This document shows, one piece after another, positions 8,040 to 16,406 of a stretch of DNA of 33,121 nucleotides. Each line of letters opens with the position of its first letter. Positions within the stretch are counted from its first letter, which is position 1. The translations under genes and the position numbers were made by a program. The notes beneath the pieces were generated by a model. The model saw only the letters and a program-made list of their open reading frames with translations, was not told the DNA's origin and made no database searches. The stretch is from Oceanospirillales bacterium. Its GTDB lineage: Bacteria; Pseudomonadota; Gammaproteobacteria; Pseudomonadales; Balneatricaceae. The stretch spans positions 1 to 33,121 of the forward strand of contig REDB01000145.1 in assembly GCA_007693685.1 (NCBI GenBank). Direction: 5' to 3'.

Positions 8040-9227
8040 CTATTCACCTTCTAAACCTTGGATCAGACGAGTACTGTCCCAAGTTTTACATGAAGGGCAC
8101 TGCCAATAGAGTTGCTTGCTTTCATAGCCGCATTGTTGGCATTGATATTTGGGTTTGCTTTGAACTAATTGACCTGTTAACTCTTTTAAAATCATCAAAC
8201 GATCACGCTCTTCTGAGGTACTTTCTTGTAACTTAAGATCGATTAAGTAGTGAAAACCTTTCAAAGATGGATGCTTTCTAAGTGCGTTGACCATAAATTC
8301 TGAAGCTGCGGTAATACCTGACTCTTTTTCAATTAAATGGGCACGCTCCATCCATGCTGTTGTGGATGGGTTAATCGCTAAACACTGGTCTAAATAGTTT
8401 GCATAGGCATCGGGATTGCCCATTTCTGTAAAGCATTTAGACAACATAGTTAAGGTTTCAGGAATCATTTTAGTATCTTGATCGGATACCTCTTTGAGAT
8501 GCTTAACCGCACCTCTCCATGCATGTTTTTTCATGCGGTGCTGCGCCCACATCAGATTAGCTCTAACACAAGTTGGATCTAATCTTAACGCTTGTTTAAG
8601 CCAACTTTCGACTTCCGAATCATTGCTATCCAATGCTACTAAAGCCAATTCGCAAGCATAATTAGCCATTTCATGAGCAATATCAGCGCGTTTTGAATCT
8701 GGTAGTTTCATAGCAGCTTTTAACGCTAGCTCCCACTCTTGCTGAGCTTCATAAAGCTTGGCTAATTGACGACGAGCAAGATGCCGCTGTTCATCTCGAG
8801 GGTTTTCCGTAATGACAGATTGCAGCAACCCTTCAGCACGTTCAAATAGACCCACCGCTTTGTAATCCTTGGCCAAGGAAAGCTGAATACGAATAAAGTC
8901 TTCATGCAACAGATCTGTACGCGCTAATAACGTTTGATGCATCTCTATAGCACGATCATATTCACCTTTTCGCCTGAACAAGTCCGCTAAGGCAAGGTAA
9001 GCTGGAATAGTATCTGAGTTAACTTCTAGTGCTTTAATAAAGCTTTCGACGGCATCATCTGCTTTATTATCAATTAAAGAACCCAAGCCGCGATAATAAT
9101 CACGATTAGGCGGGCGATGAGTGGATAAGGATGAGCGACGCAATTGAAAACGCCCTAATAGCCAACCAGCAGCGACAGCTATCACTGCTGCAATTATTGG
9201 CAACACTAACAGGGCGTAATCTGACAT
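8040..9227 (-). CDS. lapB: Lipopolysaccharide assembly protein B (TPR plus rubredoxin-like)
   Basis: LapB (YciM) is an inner-membrane-anchored cytoplasmic protein. In E. coli it limits LPS synthesis by delivering LpxC to the protease FtsH. An N-terminal membrane anchor lies at about residues 4-24. Tandem TPR repeats follow, and a C-terminal zinc-binding rubredoxin-type knuckle has cysteines at 363, 366, 377 and 380 (CQQC and CPSC). The length of 395 is close to E. coli's 389. The ATG lies one base after the lapA stop with no clear Shine-Dalgarno of its own, so translation is probably coupled to lapA. Confidence 0.95.
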   Translation of the reverse strand: MSDYALLVLPIIAAVIAVAAGWLLGRFQLRRSSLSTHRPPNRDYYRGLGSLIDNKADDAVESFIKALEVNSDTIPAYLALADLFRRKGEYDRAIEMHQTLLARTDLLHEDFIRIQLSLAKDYKAVGLFERAEGLLQSVITENPRDEQRHLARRQLAKLYEAQQEWELALKAAMKLPDSKRADIAHEMANYACELALVALDSNDSEVESWLKQALRLDPTCVRANLMWAQHRMKKHAWRGAVKHLKEVSDQDTKMIPETLTMLSKCFTEMGNPDAYANYLDQCLAINPSTTAWMERAHLIEKESGITAASEFMVNALRKHPSLKGFHYLIDLKLQESTSEERDRLMILKELTGQLVQSKPKYQCQQCGYESKQLYWQCPSCKTWDSTRLIQGLEGE

Positions 9228-9228
9228 A

Positions 9229-9534
9229 TCAAACAGGTTCTTTTAGACCTGTTGTACGTAGCTTATTTAACTCCTGACGAGTTGTGGTGACTTTTTTGTT
9301 TAAATAGTAGAGGCGCGTTTTTAATGACATCAGCATTACTGAACTGAGTATAACACCGACAAAACCACCTAGTGCAAAAGCACCCAGAAGCCACAATGAT
9401 AGGCTAGCTTCAGGCAGAGTGATGAAAATCAGATCGATTGTCACTGGGGTCATGTTATGTAATGTAAATAAAATACCCACTAAGAGCACACATAACGCTA
9501 ACAAAACCACAATTAAACGCTTTAGAAAACGCAC
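9229..9534 (-). CDS. lapA: Lipopolysaccharide assembly protein A (LapA domain)
   Basis: This is a small inner-membrane protein of 101 residues. Two hydrophobic segments lie at about residues 6-26 and 45-68, followed by a charged, coiled-coil-like cytoplasmic tail, as in LapA/YciS (DUF1049). It works with LapB in LPS regulation. The start is GTG with GGAGG seven bases before it. The preceding gene, ihfB, ends 25 bases upstream, and a small hairpin (9552-9568) covers that stop codon just before the Shine-Dalgarno. Confidence 0.93.
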   Translation of the reverse strand: MRFLKRLIVVLLALCVLLVGILFTLHNMTPVTIDLIFITLPEASLSLWLLGAFALGGFVGVILSSVMLMSLKTRLYYLNKKVTTTRQELNKLRTTGLKEPV

Positions 9535-9551
9535 GTTTCAACCTCCAAATT

Positions 9552-9568
9552 GCTGGCGTTTAGCCAGC
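9552..9568 (-). promoter_or_regulatory. Small hairpin between ihfB and lapA
   Basis: On the minus strand GCTGGC and GCCAGC pair around a five-base loop. The hairpin spans the end of ihfB and stops about five bases before the lapA GGAGG. It lacks a T-run. It could affect lapA translation or mRNA processing, but this is a suggestion only. Confidence 0.35.
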
Positions 9569-9853
9569 ATTCAAACTATTGTTCACCTGATCGCGCATCT
9601 CTTTACCGGGCTTGAAATGCGGTACATATTTAGCATCAAGAGAGACAGATTCACCTGTTTTTGGATTACGTCCAATCCTAGGAGCTCGGTAGTGTAACGA
9701 AAAACTACCAAAGCCACGAATTTCAATACGATCTCCATTAGCGAGTGACTCTGTCATATGATCAAGCATGGTTTTAACCGCAAGCTCTACATCCTTTACA
9801 GATAATTGCGGGTGCTGCTCAATCAGGCGTTCAATAAGCTCTGATTTCGTCAT
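9560..9853 (-). CDS. ihfB: Integration host factor subunit beta
   Basis: IHF is a heterodimer that bends DNA at specific sites and assists replication, recombination and transcription. The protein shows the IHF/HU family layout: [10 protein letters not shown] at the start, [15 protein letters not shown] leading into the DNA-binding beta arm, then GRNPKTGE with the intercalating-proline motif. The track ORF starts at a GTG at 9865 that lies within the Shine-Dalgarno GGAGG. The correct start is the ATG at 9853, giving 97 residues against 94 in E. coli. It follows rpsA, as in E. coli and pseudomonads. Confidence 0.96.
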   Translation of the reverse strand: MTKSELIERLIEQHPQLSVKDVELAVKTMLDHMTESLANGDRIEIRGFGSFSLHYRAPRIGRNPKTGESVSLDAKYVPHFKPGKEMRDQVNNSLNAG

Positions 9854-9872
9854 GGTTTCCTCCACTAAAAAC

Positions 9873-9913
9873 GTTAAATGCTTAACGCTCAGTCGATAGT
9901 GATATTAATTATA
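9873..9913 (-). promoter_or_regulatory. Putative -10 element and weak hairpin before ihfB
   Basis: In the 68-base gap between rpsA and ihfB the minus strand holds a perfect TATAAT (9908-9913) without a recognisable -35. A CGTTAA-GCAT-TTAACG hairpin followed by TTTTT comes next (about 9869-9887). It may act as a weak terminator or attenuator that lowers ihfB expression relative to rpsA. Confidence 0.35.
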
Positions 9914-9921
9914 AGATACCC

Positions 9922-11607
9922 TTATCGACCATCTTTTTCCATCTGAGCCTTAATCAAATCACCTATAGTCGTAGGGCCAGCTGGCTCTGCAGGTGCTTGC
10001 TCTTTCACTGCTTTGATGGCTTCTTTTTCAACTTGTTCTGTTAGCTGTTTTACTGATAAGTTCACAGTACGATTCCGACGATCCAAGCTAACGATCACAG
10101 CTTCAACTTCAGTTCCTTCCGGATAAAGTGAAGCTAAATTCTCAACTCGATCACGAGAAACTTCAGAAACCTTCAGAATTCCTTCAACACCTTCTGCCAG
10201 TGAAACTATGACCTGTTTATCATCACTGCTCAGAACTTGTCCGTTAACTTTAGCACCTTTTGGATGATTTTCAGCAAAACTTGCAAAAGGATCTGTATCT
10301 ACTTGCTTGATACCCAACGCGATTCTTTCACGCTCTGGATCAACAGATAATACGACGGCCTCAACTTCTTGACCTTTTGTATAGGTTTTAACAGCTTGTT
10401 CACCCGGCTCTTCCCAAGATAGATCAGATAAGTGAACTAAGCCATCGATACCACCGTCAAGACCGATGAAAATACCAAAATCGGTAATCGACTTGATGAC
10501 ACCAGAAACTTTATCGCCTTTGTTACTATTTTTAGCAAAGGCTTCCCAAGGATTTTCTCTGCACTGTTTCATGCCAAGGGAAATACGACGACGCTGCTGA
10601 TCGATATCTAGAATAACCACATCGACTTCATCGCCCACTTGAACGACTTTAGAAGGATGAATATTGCGGTTTGTCCAGTCCATTTCAGATACATGAACTA
10701 AACCTTCAACACCTTCACCTATTTCGGCAAAGCAGCCATAGTCAGTTAGGTTAGTGACACGAGCACGTACCTTATCACCGACTTTGCTTTGACTGGTTAG
10801 CTGATTCCACGGATCAGATTGCAACTGTTTCAGACCCAGTGAAACTCGACTTCTCTCTTTATCAAACTTAAGAACTTTTACATCGATCTCTTGACCAATG
10901 GTTAGCAATTCGCTTGGGTGCTTAACACGCTTCCAAGCCATATCGGTAATATGCAATAAACCATCGATACCACCCAGCTCAATAAAGGCACCGTAATCGG
11001 TCAGGTTCTTCACCACACCCTTAATGACCAATCCTTCTTCCATATTTTCAAGCAGCTTTTCACGCTCTTCGGTGTAAGCTTCTTCTAAGACGGCACGTCG
11101 GGAAACAACAATGTTGTTGGTACGAGCATCAAGCTTAACCAGCTTAAACTCTAATTCTTGGCCTTCTAAATAGGCTGTATCGCGAATAGGTCTTACATCG
11201 ACTAAGGAACCGGGTAAGAATGCACTGATGCCATTAACATCGACCGTGAGACCACCACGAACCTTACCAGTAATGTATCCAGTCACGGTTTCGCTGGCTT
11301 CGTAAGCTTTCTCCAGCACACCCCAAGATTCTGCACGTTTGGCTTTTTCTCGTGAGAGTACGGTAGTGCCGAAACCATCTTCCATGGCTTCTAGGGAAAC
11401 CTTAACTTCATCACCTACGGCAACTGTTAATACACCTTTGTCGTCCTTAAACTGCTCGAGTGGAATAACGCCTTCCGACTTAAGACCTGCATGAACGATT
11501 ACGAAATCATTTTCTATTGCTACGACAGTTCCCGTAACAATTGATCCTGGGGCCATTTCAAGCTCTAGTAAACTCTCTTCAAATAGCTCAGCGAAACTCT
11601 CACTCAT
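9922..11607 (-). CDS. rpsA: 30S ribosomal protein S1
   Basis: S1 binds mRNA leaders and helps their translation start on the 30S subunit. Six S1 (OB-fold) repeats are visible. The first two are diverged; the later four carry the classic pattern, for example [21 protein letters not shown] and [23 protein letters not shown] choose the ATG at 11607 ([13 protein letters not shown]), three codons into the track ORF, because GAGGG lies upstream and it matches the E. coli N-terminus. This gives 561 residues against 557 in E. coli. The gap to cmk is only 26 bases, so the main rpsA promoter, if separate, must lie inside cmk. Confidence 0.97.
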   Translation of the reverse strand: MSESFAELFEESLLELEMAPGSIVTGTVVAIENDFVIVHAGLKSEGVIPLEQFKDDKGVLTVAVGDEVKVSLEAMEDGFGTTVLSREKAKRAESWGVLEKAYEASETVTGYITGKVRGGLTVDVNGISAFLPGSLVDVRPIRDTAYLEGQELEFKLVKLDARTNNIVVSRRAVLEEAYTEEREKLLENMEEGLVIKGVVKNLTDYGAFIELGGIDGLLHITDMAWKRVKHPSELLTIGQEIDVKVLKFDKERSRVSLGLKQLQSDPWNQLTSQSKVGDKVRARVTNLTDYGCFAEIGEGVEGLVHVSEMDWTNRNIHPSKVVQVGDEVDVVILDIDQQRRRISLGMKQCRENPWEAFAKNSNKGDKVSGVIKSITDFGIFIGLDGGIDGLVHLSDLSWEEPGEQAVKTYTKGQEVEAVVLSVDPERERIALGIKQVDTDPFASFAENHPKGAKVNGQVLSSDDKQVIVSLAEGVEGILKVSEVSRDRVENLASLYPEGTEVEAVIVSLDRRNRTVNLSVKQLTEQVEKEAIKAVKEQAPAEPAGPTTIGDLIKAQMEKDGR

Positions 11608-11633
11608 TACCCGCACCCTCAGTGTAAAACTGC

Positions 11634-12323
11634 CTATCGCAGCCCTTTATGTTTTGCTTCATCCAGCACCACCTCTAGCACCTCCTCAATTGTCATTTGG
11701 GTGGTGTCCAGAATCACCGCATCAGGCGCCGGTTTCAATGGCGAGATAGTGCGATTCATATCTCGCTCATCTCGCGCTTTTATATCCGAAAGGATATCTT
11801 CAAGGCTAGCACTCACTCCTTTGCTAATCAACTGCTTATAACGTCGACTTGCACGTTCTTCTGCGCTAGCGTCTAAATAAATCTTTAATCGAGCTTCTGG
11901 AAACACGACAGTCCCCATATCTCGACCATCTGCAATCAGCCCCGGAGTAGCTGCAAAGTCCCGCTGTCTCTGCAATAGAGCCTGACGAACAGTCGGCATT
12001 GATGCCACCACTGAAGCGTCCGAACCGATTTTTTCGGCACGAATCGCATCGGTAACTTCTTCACCTTCTAATACTATTTTTATCTCTGTAGTATGGCTTG
12101 CAAGGAACTGAACGTCCAAATGTGCAGCTACAACTTTTATCGACTCTTCATCTTCCATCGAAATTCCATGATGGTGAGCAGCTAGTGCAGTCAACCGATA
12201 AAGCGCTCCGCTATCTAATAAATGCCAATCCATTTGCTGTGCCAAACGTTGGCAGATAGTCCCCTTTCCTGAACCACTGGGGCCGTCTACAGTGATAATA
12301 GGTATTAACTCTGTGGTGGGCAT
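11634..12323 (-). CDS. cmk: Cytidylate kinase
   Basis: Cmk phosphorylates CMP and dCMP with ATP. The P-loop GPSGSGKG lies at residues 14-21. The [13 protein letters not shown] motif and the RDERDMNR lid-type motif are also present. The length of 229 is usual. The ATG overlaps the tyrA stop in TAATG and has GGAGG seven bases before it. In many related bacteria aroA precedes cmk directly; here tyrA does. Confidence 0.96.
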   Translation of the reverse strand: MPTTELIPIITVDGPSGSGKGTICQRLAQQMDWHLLDSGALYRLTALAAHHHGISMEDEESIKVVAAHLDVQFLASHTTEIKIVLEGEEVTDAIRAEKIGSDASVVASMPTVRQALLQRQRDFAATPGLIADGRDMGTVVFPEARLKIYLDASAEERASRRYKQLISKGVSASLEDILSDIKARDERDMNRTISPLKPAPDAVILDTTQMTIEEVLEVVLDEAKHKGLR

Positions 12324-13267
12324 TAACCTGCCTCCTTTTTTTGTAATATTTTAGCTTCCTTTTGCACGACGGGCTTTAACTCATAGGCAGTTCCCGTTAA
12401 CAGAGTACTAAAATACTCTCGTGCAACTCGTGCTCTGGTGAAAATCCCTAACAGCGTTTGGCTATCGCCTTGATCTATGGCGGCTCTTAATCGCGTTAAA
12501 CCATCTGTAAACTGGTCAATTTGGTCCAAAATGGCGTCTCTATTGGCATGACAGATATCATGCCACATCACAGGATCACTCGCTGCGATTCGCGTAAAGT
12601 CTCGAAAACCTCCAGCAGCATAACGAAAAATATCCTTATTTTGCTCTTCATGAGCCAAGGTATCGACTAATGAAAACGCCAATATGTGCGGTAAATGACT
12701 GGTTGCTGCTAACACTTCATCATGACGTTCTGGTGACATTTCTAGGACGTCAGCGCCTAGCGCTTCCCATAAAGATGCCACTATCTTTACAGCATCAACA
12801 GGAGTGGTCTGAAGTGGCGTCAATATAACTTTATGACGCTCGAACAAATCGTGATTAGCTGCCGTCACTCCACTTTTTTCTGCGCCTGCAATAGGATGCC
12901 CTGGAACAAAATTATGTGGAAGAGCACCAAAAACACGGTTAGCCGCTTCGATAATGCTCATTTTAGTGCTACCAACATCACTAATAATGGCCGTCGGCTT
13001 TATCACTTTAAAAATTTCTGCCAATAACGACTCTGTCGCCTTAACTGGAACGGCTAGCATGATCAGATCGGCTTCGGCAGCTGCACTTCGCAAGTCTGTG
13101 TTATATTCATCAATAACATTCAACTCGACGCCCAGCTGACACTCCTGTTCGTTGATATCATACCCAACAACCGTATTTGCTAAAGATCGACTTTTTATTC
13201 CACTCGCAAAAGAGCCACCTATCAGGCCTAGACCTACTACCAATACTCGATCTAGTTTCTGTATCAC
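12323..13267 (-). CDS. tyrA: Prephenate dehydrogenase, stand-alone
   Basis: TyrA oxidatively decarboxylates prephenate to 4-hydroxyphenylpyruvate on the way to tyrosine. The NAD-binding motif VGLGLIGGSF lies near residues 11-20. GHPIAGAEKSG and SHLPHILAFSL are typical substrate-pocket motifs. I start at GTG 13267, where it overlaps the hisC stop in GTGA and has AAGGT six bases upstream. The track start at 13273 leaves no room for a Shine-Dalgarno. The product is 314 residues. In pseudomonads this protein is fused to AroA (EPSP synthase). Here it ends shortly after the dehydrogenase domain and no aroA follows. There is no chorismate mutase domain; PheA provides one. Confidence 0.93.
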   Translation of the reverse strand: MIQKLDRVLVVGLGLIGGSFASGIKSRSLANTVVGYDINEQECQLGVELNVIDEYNTDLRSAAAEADLIMLAVPVKATESLLAEIFKVIKPTAIISDVGSTKMSIIEAANRVFGALPHNFVPGHPIAGAEKSGVTAANHDLFERHKVILTPLQTTPVDAVKIVASLWEALGADVLEMSPERHDEVLAATSHLPHILAFSLVDTLAHEEQNKDIFRYAAGGFRDFTRIAASDPVMWHDICHANRDAILDQIDQFTDGLTRLRAAIDQGDSQTLLGIFTRARVAREYFSTLLTGTAYELKPVVQKEAKILQKKEAG

Positions 13268-14364
13268 AAGCACACCTTTTCTAATGCTGCTAGAAATTGT
13301 TGATTTTCTACCTGAGTGCCAATACTAATTCTTAGGTGATTAGGCAAACCATAAACAGCCAATGGCCTGACAATCACTCCTTGATGAAGCAAAGCTTGAT
13401 AGATAGGCTGAGCATCTTGTTTCATATCCAAGGTAATAAAATTGGCAGCAGAGGGTATAAATTCCAAGTTAAGAGCATTAAAGCCATCTACTAATTGTTG
13501 GTAGCCTTCTTTATTAACTTGGACCGTTTGCTGCAAATAATCGACATCAGCCAAAGCCGTCACTGCAGCGGCTTGCGCCAAACTACTGACATTGAATGGC
13601 TGACGAACACGATTGAGTAAATTGGTAATCTGAGAATTAGCAACTGCAAAGCCCACTCGCAATGCCGCTAACCCATAAGCTTTTGAAAAGGTACGCGTCA
13701 CGACTAGATTGCTGCACTCTTCAAGATAATCCAACCCGTTCGGAGTATCAGTATCTTCAGCAAACTCTGTGTAAGCTTCATCTAACACCACAATGATGGA
13801 TTTGGGTACTCGAGACATGAAAGCTTCAAACTCAGCTTTTGAAAAGCAGGTTCCGGTGGGATTGTTCGGGTTAGCCAAGAAAATAACGCGGGTCTTATCG
13901 TTAATGGCATCTGCGATTGCCGTTAAATCATGTCCATAAGCTTTAGCTGGAACAGCAATACCCTTTGCGCCAGCCGCTTTGGTGACTAGAGGATAAACAA
14001 TAAACGCATATTGCGAATAAAGCGCCTCTGTTCCCTCTCTTAGAAAAGTTCTAGCAACGATTTCCAATAGATCGTTAGAACCATTACCCAGCGTAATCTG
14101 ATCTGAAGAAAGACTAAAACGTTGCGATAACGCATGCTTTAGCTGGAAACCATTACTGTCTGGATAGCGAGTCAATTCAGGCAATGCCTGCTGAATAGCA
14201 CTGATAACCTTAGGTGATGGCCCTAATGGATTCTCATTACTCGCGAGCTTTACAATCTCACGAATACCTAACTCTCGCTCAAGCTCATCCATGGGCTTAC
14301 CCGCTTGATAAGGCTGCAAAGATTGCACACCTGGGTTAGCTAACTGCACATAATCACAGCTCAT
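13264..14364 (-). CDS. hisC: Histidinol-phosphate aminotransferase
   Basis: A pyridoxal-phosphate aminotransferase of fold type I. The family motifs are ASNENPLGPS, NPNNPTGT, DEAYTEF and TRTFSKAYGLAALRVG, with the cofactor lysine at about 228. HisC makes histidinol phosphate. The copy in the aromatic cluster of related bacteria can also transaminate phenylpyruvate and hydroxyphenylpyruvate, which fits its place between pheA and tyrA. The length of 366 is normal. The ATG has AGGA eight bases upstream, and its stop overlaps tyrA. Confidence 0.93.
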   Translation of the reverse strand: MSCDYVQLANPGVQSLQPYQAGKPMDELERELGIREIVKLASNENPLGPSPKVISAIQQALPELTRYPDSNGFQLKHALSQRFSLSSDQITLGNGSNDLLEIVARTFLREGTEALYSQYAFIVYPLVTKAAGAKGIAVPAKAYGHDLTAIADAINDKTRVIFLANPNNPTGTCFSKAEFEAFMSRVPKSIIVVLDEAYTEFAEDTDTPNGLDYLEECSNLVVTRTFSKAYGLAALRVGFAVANSQITNLLNRVRQPFNVSSLAQAAAVTALADVDYLQQTVQVNKEGYQQLVDGFNALNLEFIPSAANFITLDMKQDAQPIYQALLHQGVIVRPLAVYGLPNHLRISIGTQVENQQFLAALEKVCL

Positions 14365-14383
14365 GCATCAATTCCTGTAACGA

Positions 14384-15277
14384 TCAGAGAACAGCTCTGG
14401 GATAAGATCCTAGCACTTTTAAAGAATTATTTTCTTGCGGTAATTCCGCTAATGCACCTTTAATCAAATCATCTTCTTGATGACCTTGAAAATCGATATA
14501 GAACAAGGAGTATTGCTGCTTGTCTTGCTGCCAAGTTCGACTTTCAAGACGCGTTAAGCTGATGCCTCGATCTCTAAACACACCCAGCACATCATGGAGA
14601 ACTCCAGGTTGATCAGGAAGCGTCAGTAGAATGGAGGTTTTATCCTGCCCACTCGGTCCTACATACTGTTTACCTAAAACGAGATAACGAGTATCAGCAA
14701 CCAGTGTTTTGTCATCTGAAGGATCTAACTCCAGCTCCACTTCACCACAAATGCGCAAATCATAACGACGGAAAAGATCTAAGGTGTGACTAACCAGTCC
14801 TTCTTGAGTGGATTCAATGGGAGTCACTGCATAATGACAGCGCCCTTCCTCAACTGCTTTAAAAGACTGCTCAGGATCACTCATGGCAACGCCTTTTACG
14901 GAGAAACCAAAATGCTTACGAACGGCCTGTTCAGTATAACCACCTTCAGGACCAGGATAAGCAACCATCATTGGCTGCTCTAGAGCGAGGCAAACTGACA
15001 TTATTTCTCGAAATAAACGTGCCATGTCTTGGTCTGGTAATGGACCTTGATTTCGCTCCATGACACGACGCAAGACTTGTGCTTCACGTTCAGGTCGATA
15101 AAAAACGGCTGGATGTTGATTGCTAAACTGCTGCTTAACCTCTGCTACCTGTTGCGCACAGGTAGCACGCTGATTGATCAGTTGCTGTATCTGTTGATCA
15201 ATAGAGTCAATTTGATTACGCAGCTCTAACAAAGCCGCTTCAGCTTGATCCGTATTAGTCGCTACCGGATTAACCAT
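14384..15277 (-). CDS. pheA: PheA-like chorismate mutase/ACT protein with a deleted dehydratase lobe
   Basis: PheA normally turns chorismate into prephenate and then phenylpyruvate, with feedback by phenylalanine. The AroQ chorismate mutase domain (about 16-100, with FYRPEREAQVLRR) and the ACT domain (about 214-292, with the LESR effector motif) look complete. The prephenate dehydratase domain between them is not. After ICGEVELEL the chain passes through a short linker straight to DTRYLVLG. Compared with pseudomonad PheA this omits about 77 residues, essentially the second lobe. The PIEN motif reads PIES and the catalytic TRF reads TRY. Dehydratase activity is therefore doubtful. The ATG at 15277 overlaps serC by eight bases; the track start is an upstream TTG. 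The product is 297 residues against about 365 usually. No frameshift or stop is seen. Confidence 0.85.
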   Translation of the reverse strand: MVNPVATNTDQAEAALLELRNQIDSIDQQIQQLINQRATCAQQVAEVKQQFSNQHPAVFYRPEREAQVLRRVMERNQGPLPDQDMARLFREIMSVCLALEQPMMVAYPGPEGGYTEQAVRKHFGFSVKGVAMSDPEQSFKAVEEGRCHYAVTPIESTQEGLVSHTLDLFRRYDLRICGEVELELDPSDDKTLVADTRYLVLGKQYVGPSGQDKTSILLTLPDQPGVLHDVLGVFRDRGISLTRLESRTWQQDKQQYSLFYIDFQGHQEDDLIKGALAELPQENNSLKVLGSYPRAVL

Positions 15278-16349
15278 AGCGTTTCTCGAAATCAACCATG
15301 AAAGCAATCAATGCATCGACGGCTGCCTCGGGAACAGCATTGTAGATACTGGCACGCATTCCACCTACCGAACGATGTCCCTGAAGATTTAACAATCCAG
15401 CTGCTTCAGCTTCTAATAAGAAGGTTTTCTCTAAGCTTGGATCAGCAAGCGTGAAAGGAATATTCATGATCGAACGACTGTTTTTGGCAATCGGATTGGC
15501 AAAGAATTCGCTTTGATCTATCGCAGAGTAAAGTTTAGACGCCTTACGCTGGTTAAGTTCTGCCATGGCTTCAACACCACCTTGGCGCTTTAACCACTGA
15601 AACACTAAGCCCGACAAATACCAAGCAAAAGTAGGCGGCGTATTATGCATCGACCCGCCCTCAGCTTGAACCTGATAATCATACATGGTCGGTGTTCCAG
15701 CAACCGTTTGACCCAGCAAATCTTCGCGAACAATGACTACTGTCAAGCCAGCAGGGCCAATGTTTTTCTGAGCACCTGCATAGATCAAACCGAAACGGCT
15801 AACATCCATAGGGCGAGACAGAATATCGGATGACATATCAACCACTAGCGGCAGATCTACTTCAGGAATATAGTCAAACTCTACACCACCAATGGTTTCG
15901 TTACTGGTGTAATGCAAGTAAGCTGATTCCGGATTAATCTTGATTTCGCTTTGTTCTGGCGCTCGCATGAACTGATCGGATTCAGTCGACGCTGCAATAT
16001 TTACTTGGCAATATCGCTTCGCTTCAGCAATCGCTTTTTTAGACCAAATTCCTGTATTGACATAGTCAGCAGATGATTTGCCGCGAAGTAAATTCATCGG
16101 CAACATCGCAAATTGACTGGTCGCACCACCTTGTAGAAACAATACTCGATAGTTCTCAGGAATCGACATTAAGTCACGCAAATCCTGCTCTGCTTGCTCA
16201 GCTACCGCAACAAACTCATCACTGCGATGGCTCATCTCCATAATCGACAAGCCTTTACCCTGCCAATCAGCTAAGTTTTGTTGAGCTTCCAGTAATACTT
16301 CATCCGGCAAAGCAGCCGGCCCCGCGCTAAAGTTGAATTTACGTGTCAT
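15270..16349 (-). CDS. serC: Phosphoserine aminotransferase
   Basis: SerC converts 3-phosphohydroxypyruvate to phosphoserine and also acts in pyridoxal phosphate synthesis. The N-terminal FNFSAGPAALP, the FLQGGATSQF phosphate-binding segment and the PLP lysine in GAQKNIGPAG (about K195) identify it. The ATG at 16349 gives 359 residues, against 362 in E. coli; the track start nine codons earlier adds residues not seen in the family. A perfect 13-pair hairpin lies 20 bases upstream, in the gap after gyrA. The gyrA-serC-pheA order is common in pseudomonads and oceanospirilla. Confidence 0.96.
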   Translation of the reverse strand: MTRKFNFSAGPAALPDEVLLEAQQNLADWQGKGLSIMEMSHRSDEFVAVAEQAEQDLRDLMSIPENYRVLFLQGGATSQFAMLPMNLLRGKSSADYVNTGIWSKKAIAEAKRYCQVNIAASTESDQFMRAPEQSEIKINPESAYLHYTSNETIGGVEFDYIPEVDLPLVVDMSSDILSRPMDVSRFGLIYAGAQKNIGPAGLTVVIVREDLLGQTVAGTPTMYDYQVQAEGGSMHNTPPTFAWYLSGLVFQWLKRQGGVEAMAELNQRKASKLYSAIDQSEFFANPIAKNSRSIMNIPFTLADPSLEKTFLLEAEAAGLLNLQGHRSVGGMRASIYNAVPEAAVDALIAFMVDFEKRYG

Positions 16350-16368
16350 CTTCTTACTCAATGTAATA

Positions 16369-16398
16369 GCACACATCTTTTTATTAAAAGATGTGTGC
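16369..16398. repeat. Perfect 13-pair hairpin between gyrA and serC
   Basis: GCACACATCTTTT and AAAAGATGTGTGC are exact inverted copies around a four-base loop. Neither strand has a T-run after the stem, so it does not look like a simple terminator. It lies between the gyrA stop and the serC Shine-Dalgarno and could mark a processing, pausing or stability element. It may also be a degenerate terminator with partial read-through. Confidence 0.7.
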
Positions 16399-16406
16399 GC
16401 CGATTA

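Noticed and set aside
14384-15307. Frameshift or pseudogene explanation for the short pheA
   Set aside because: The frame is continuous, the flanking domains are well conserved and no other frame holds the missing segment, so it is kept as an intact but internally deleted CDS.
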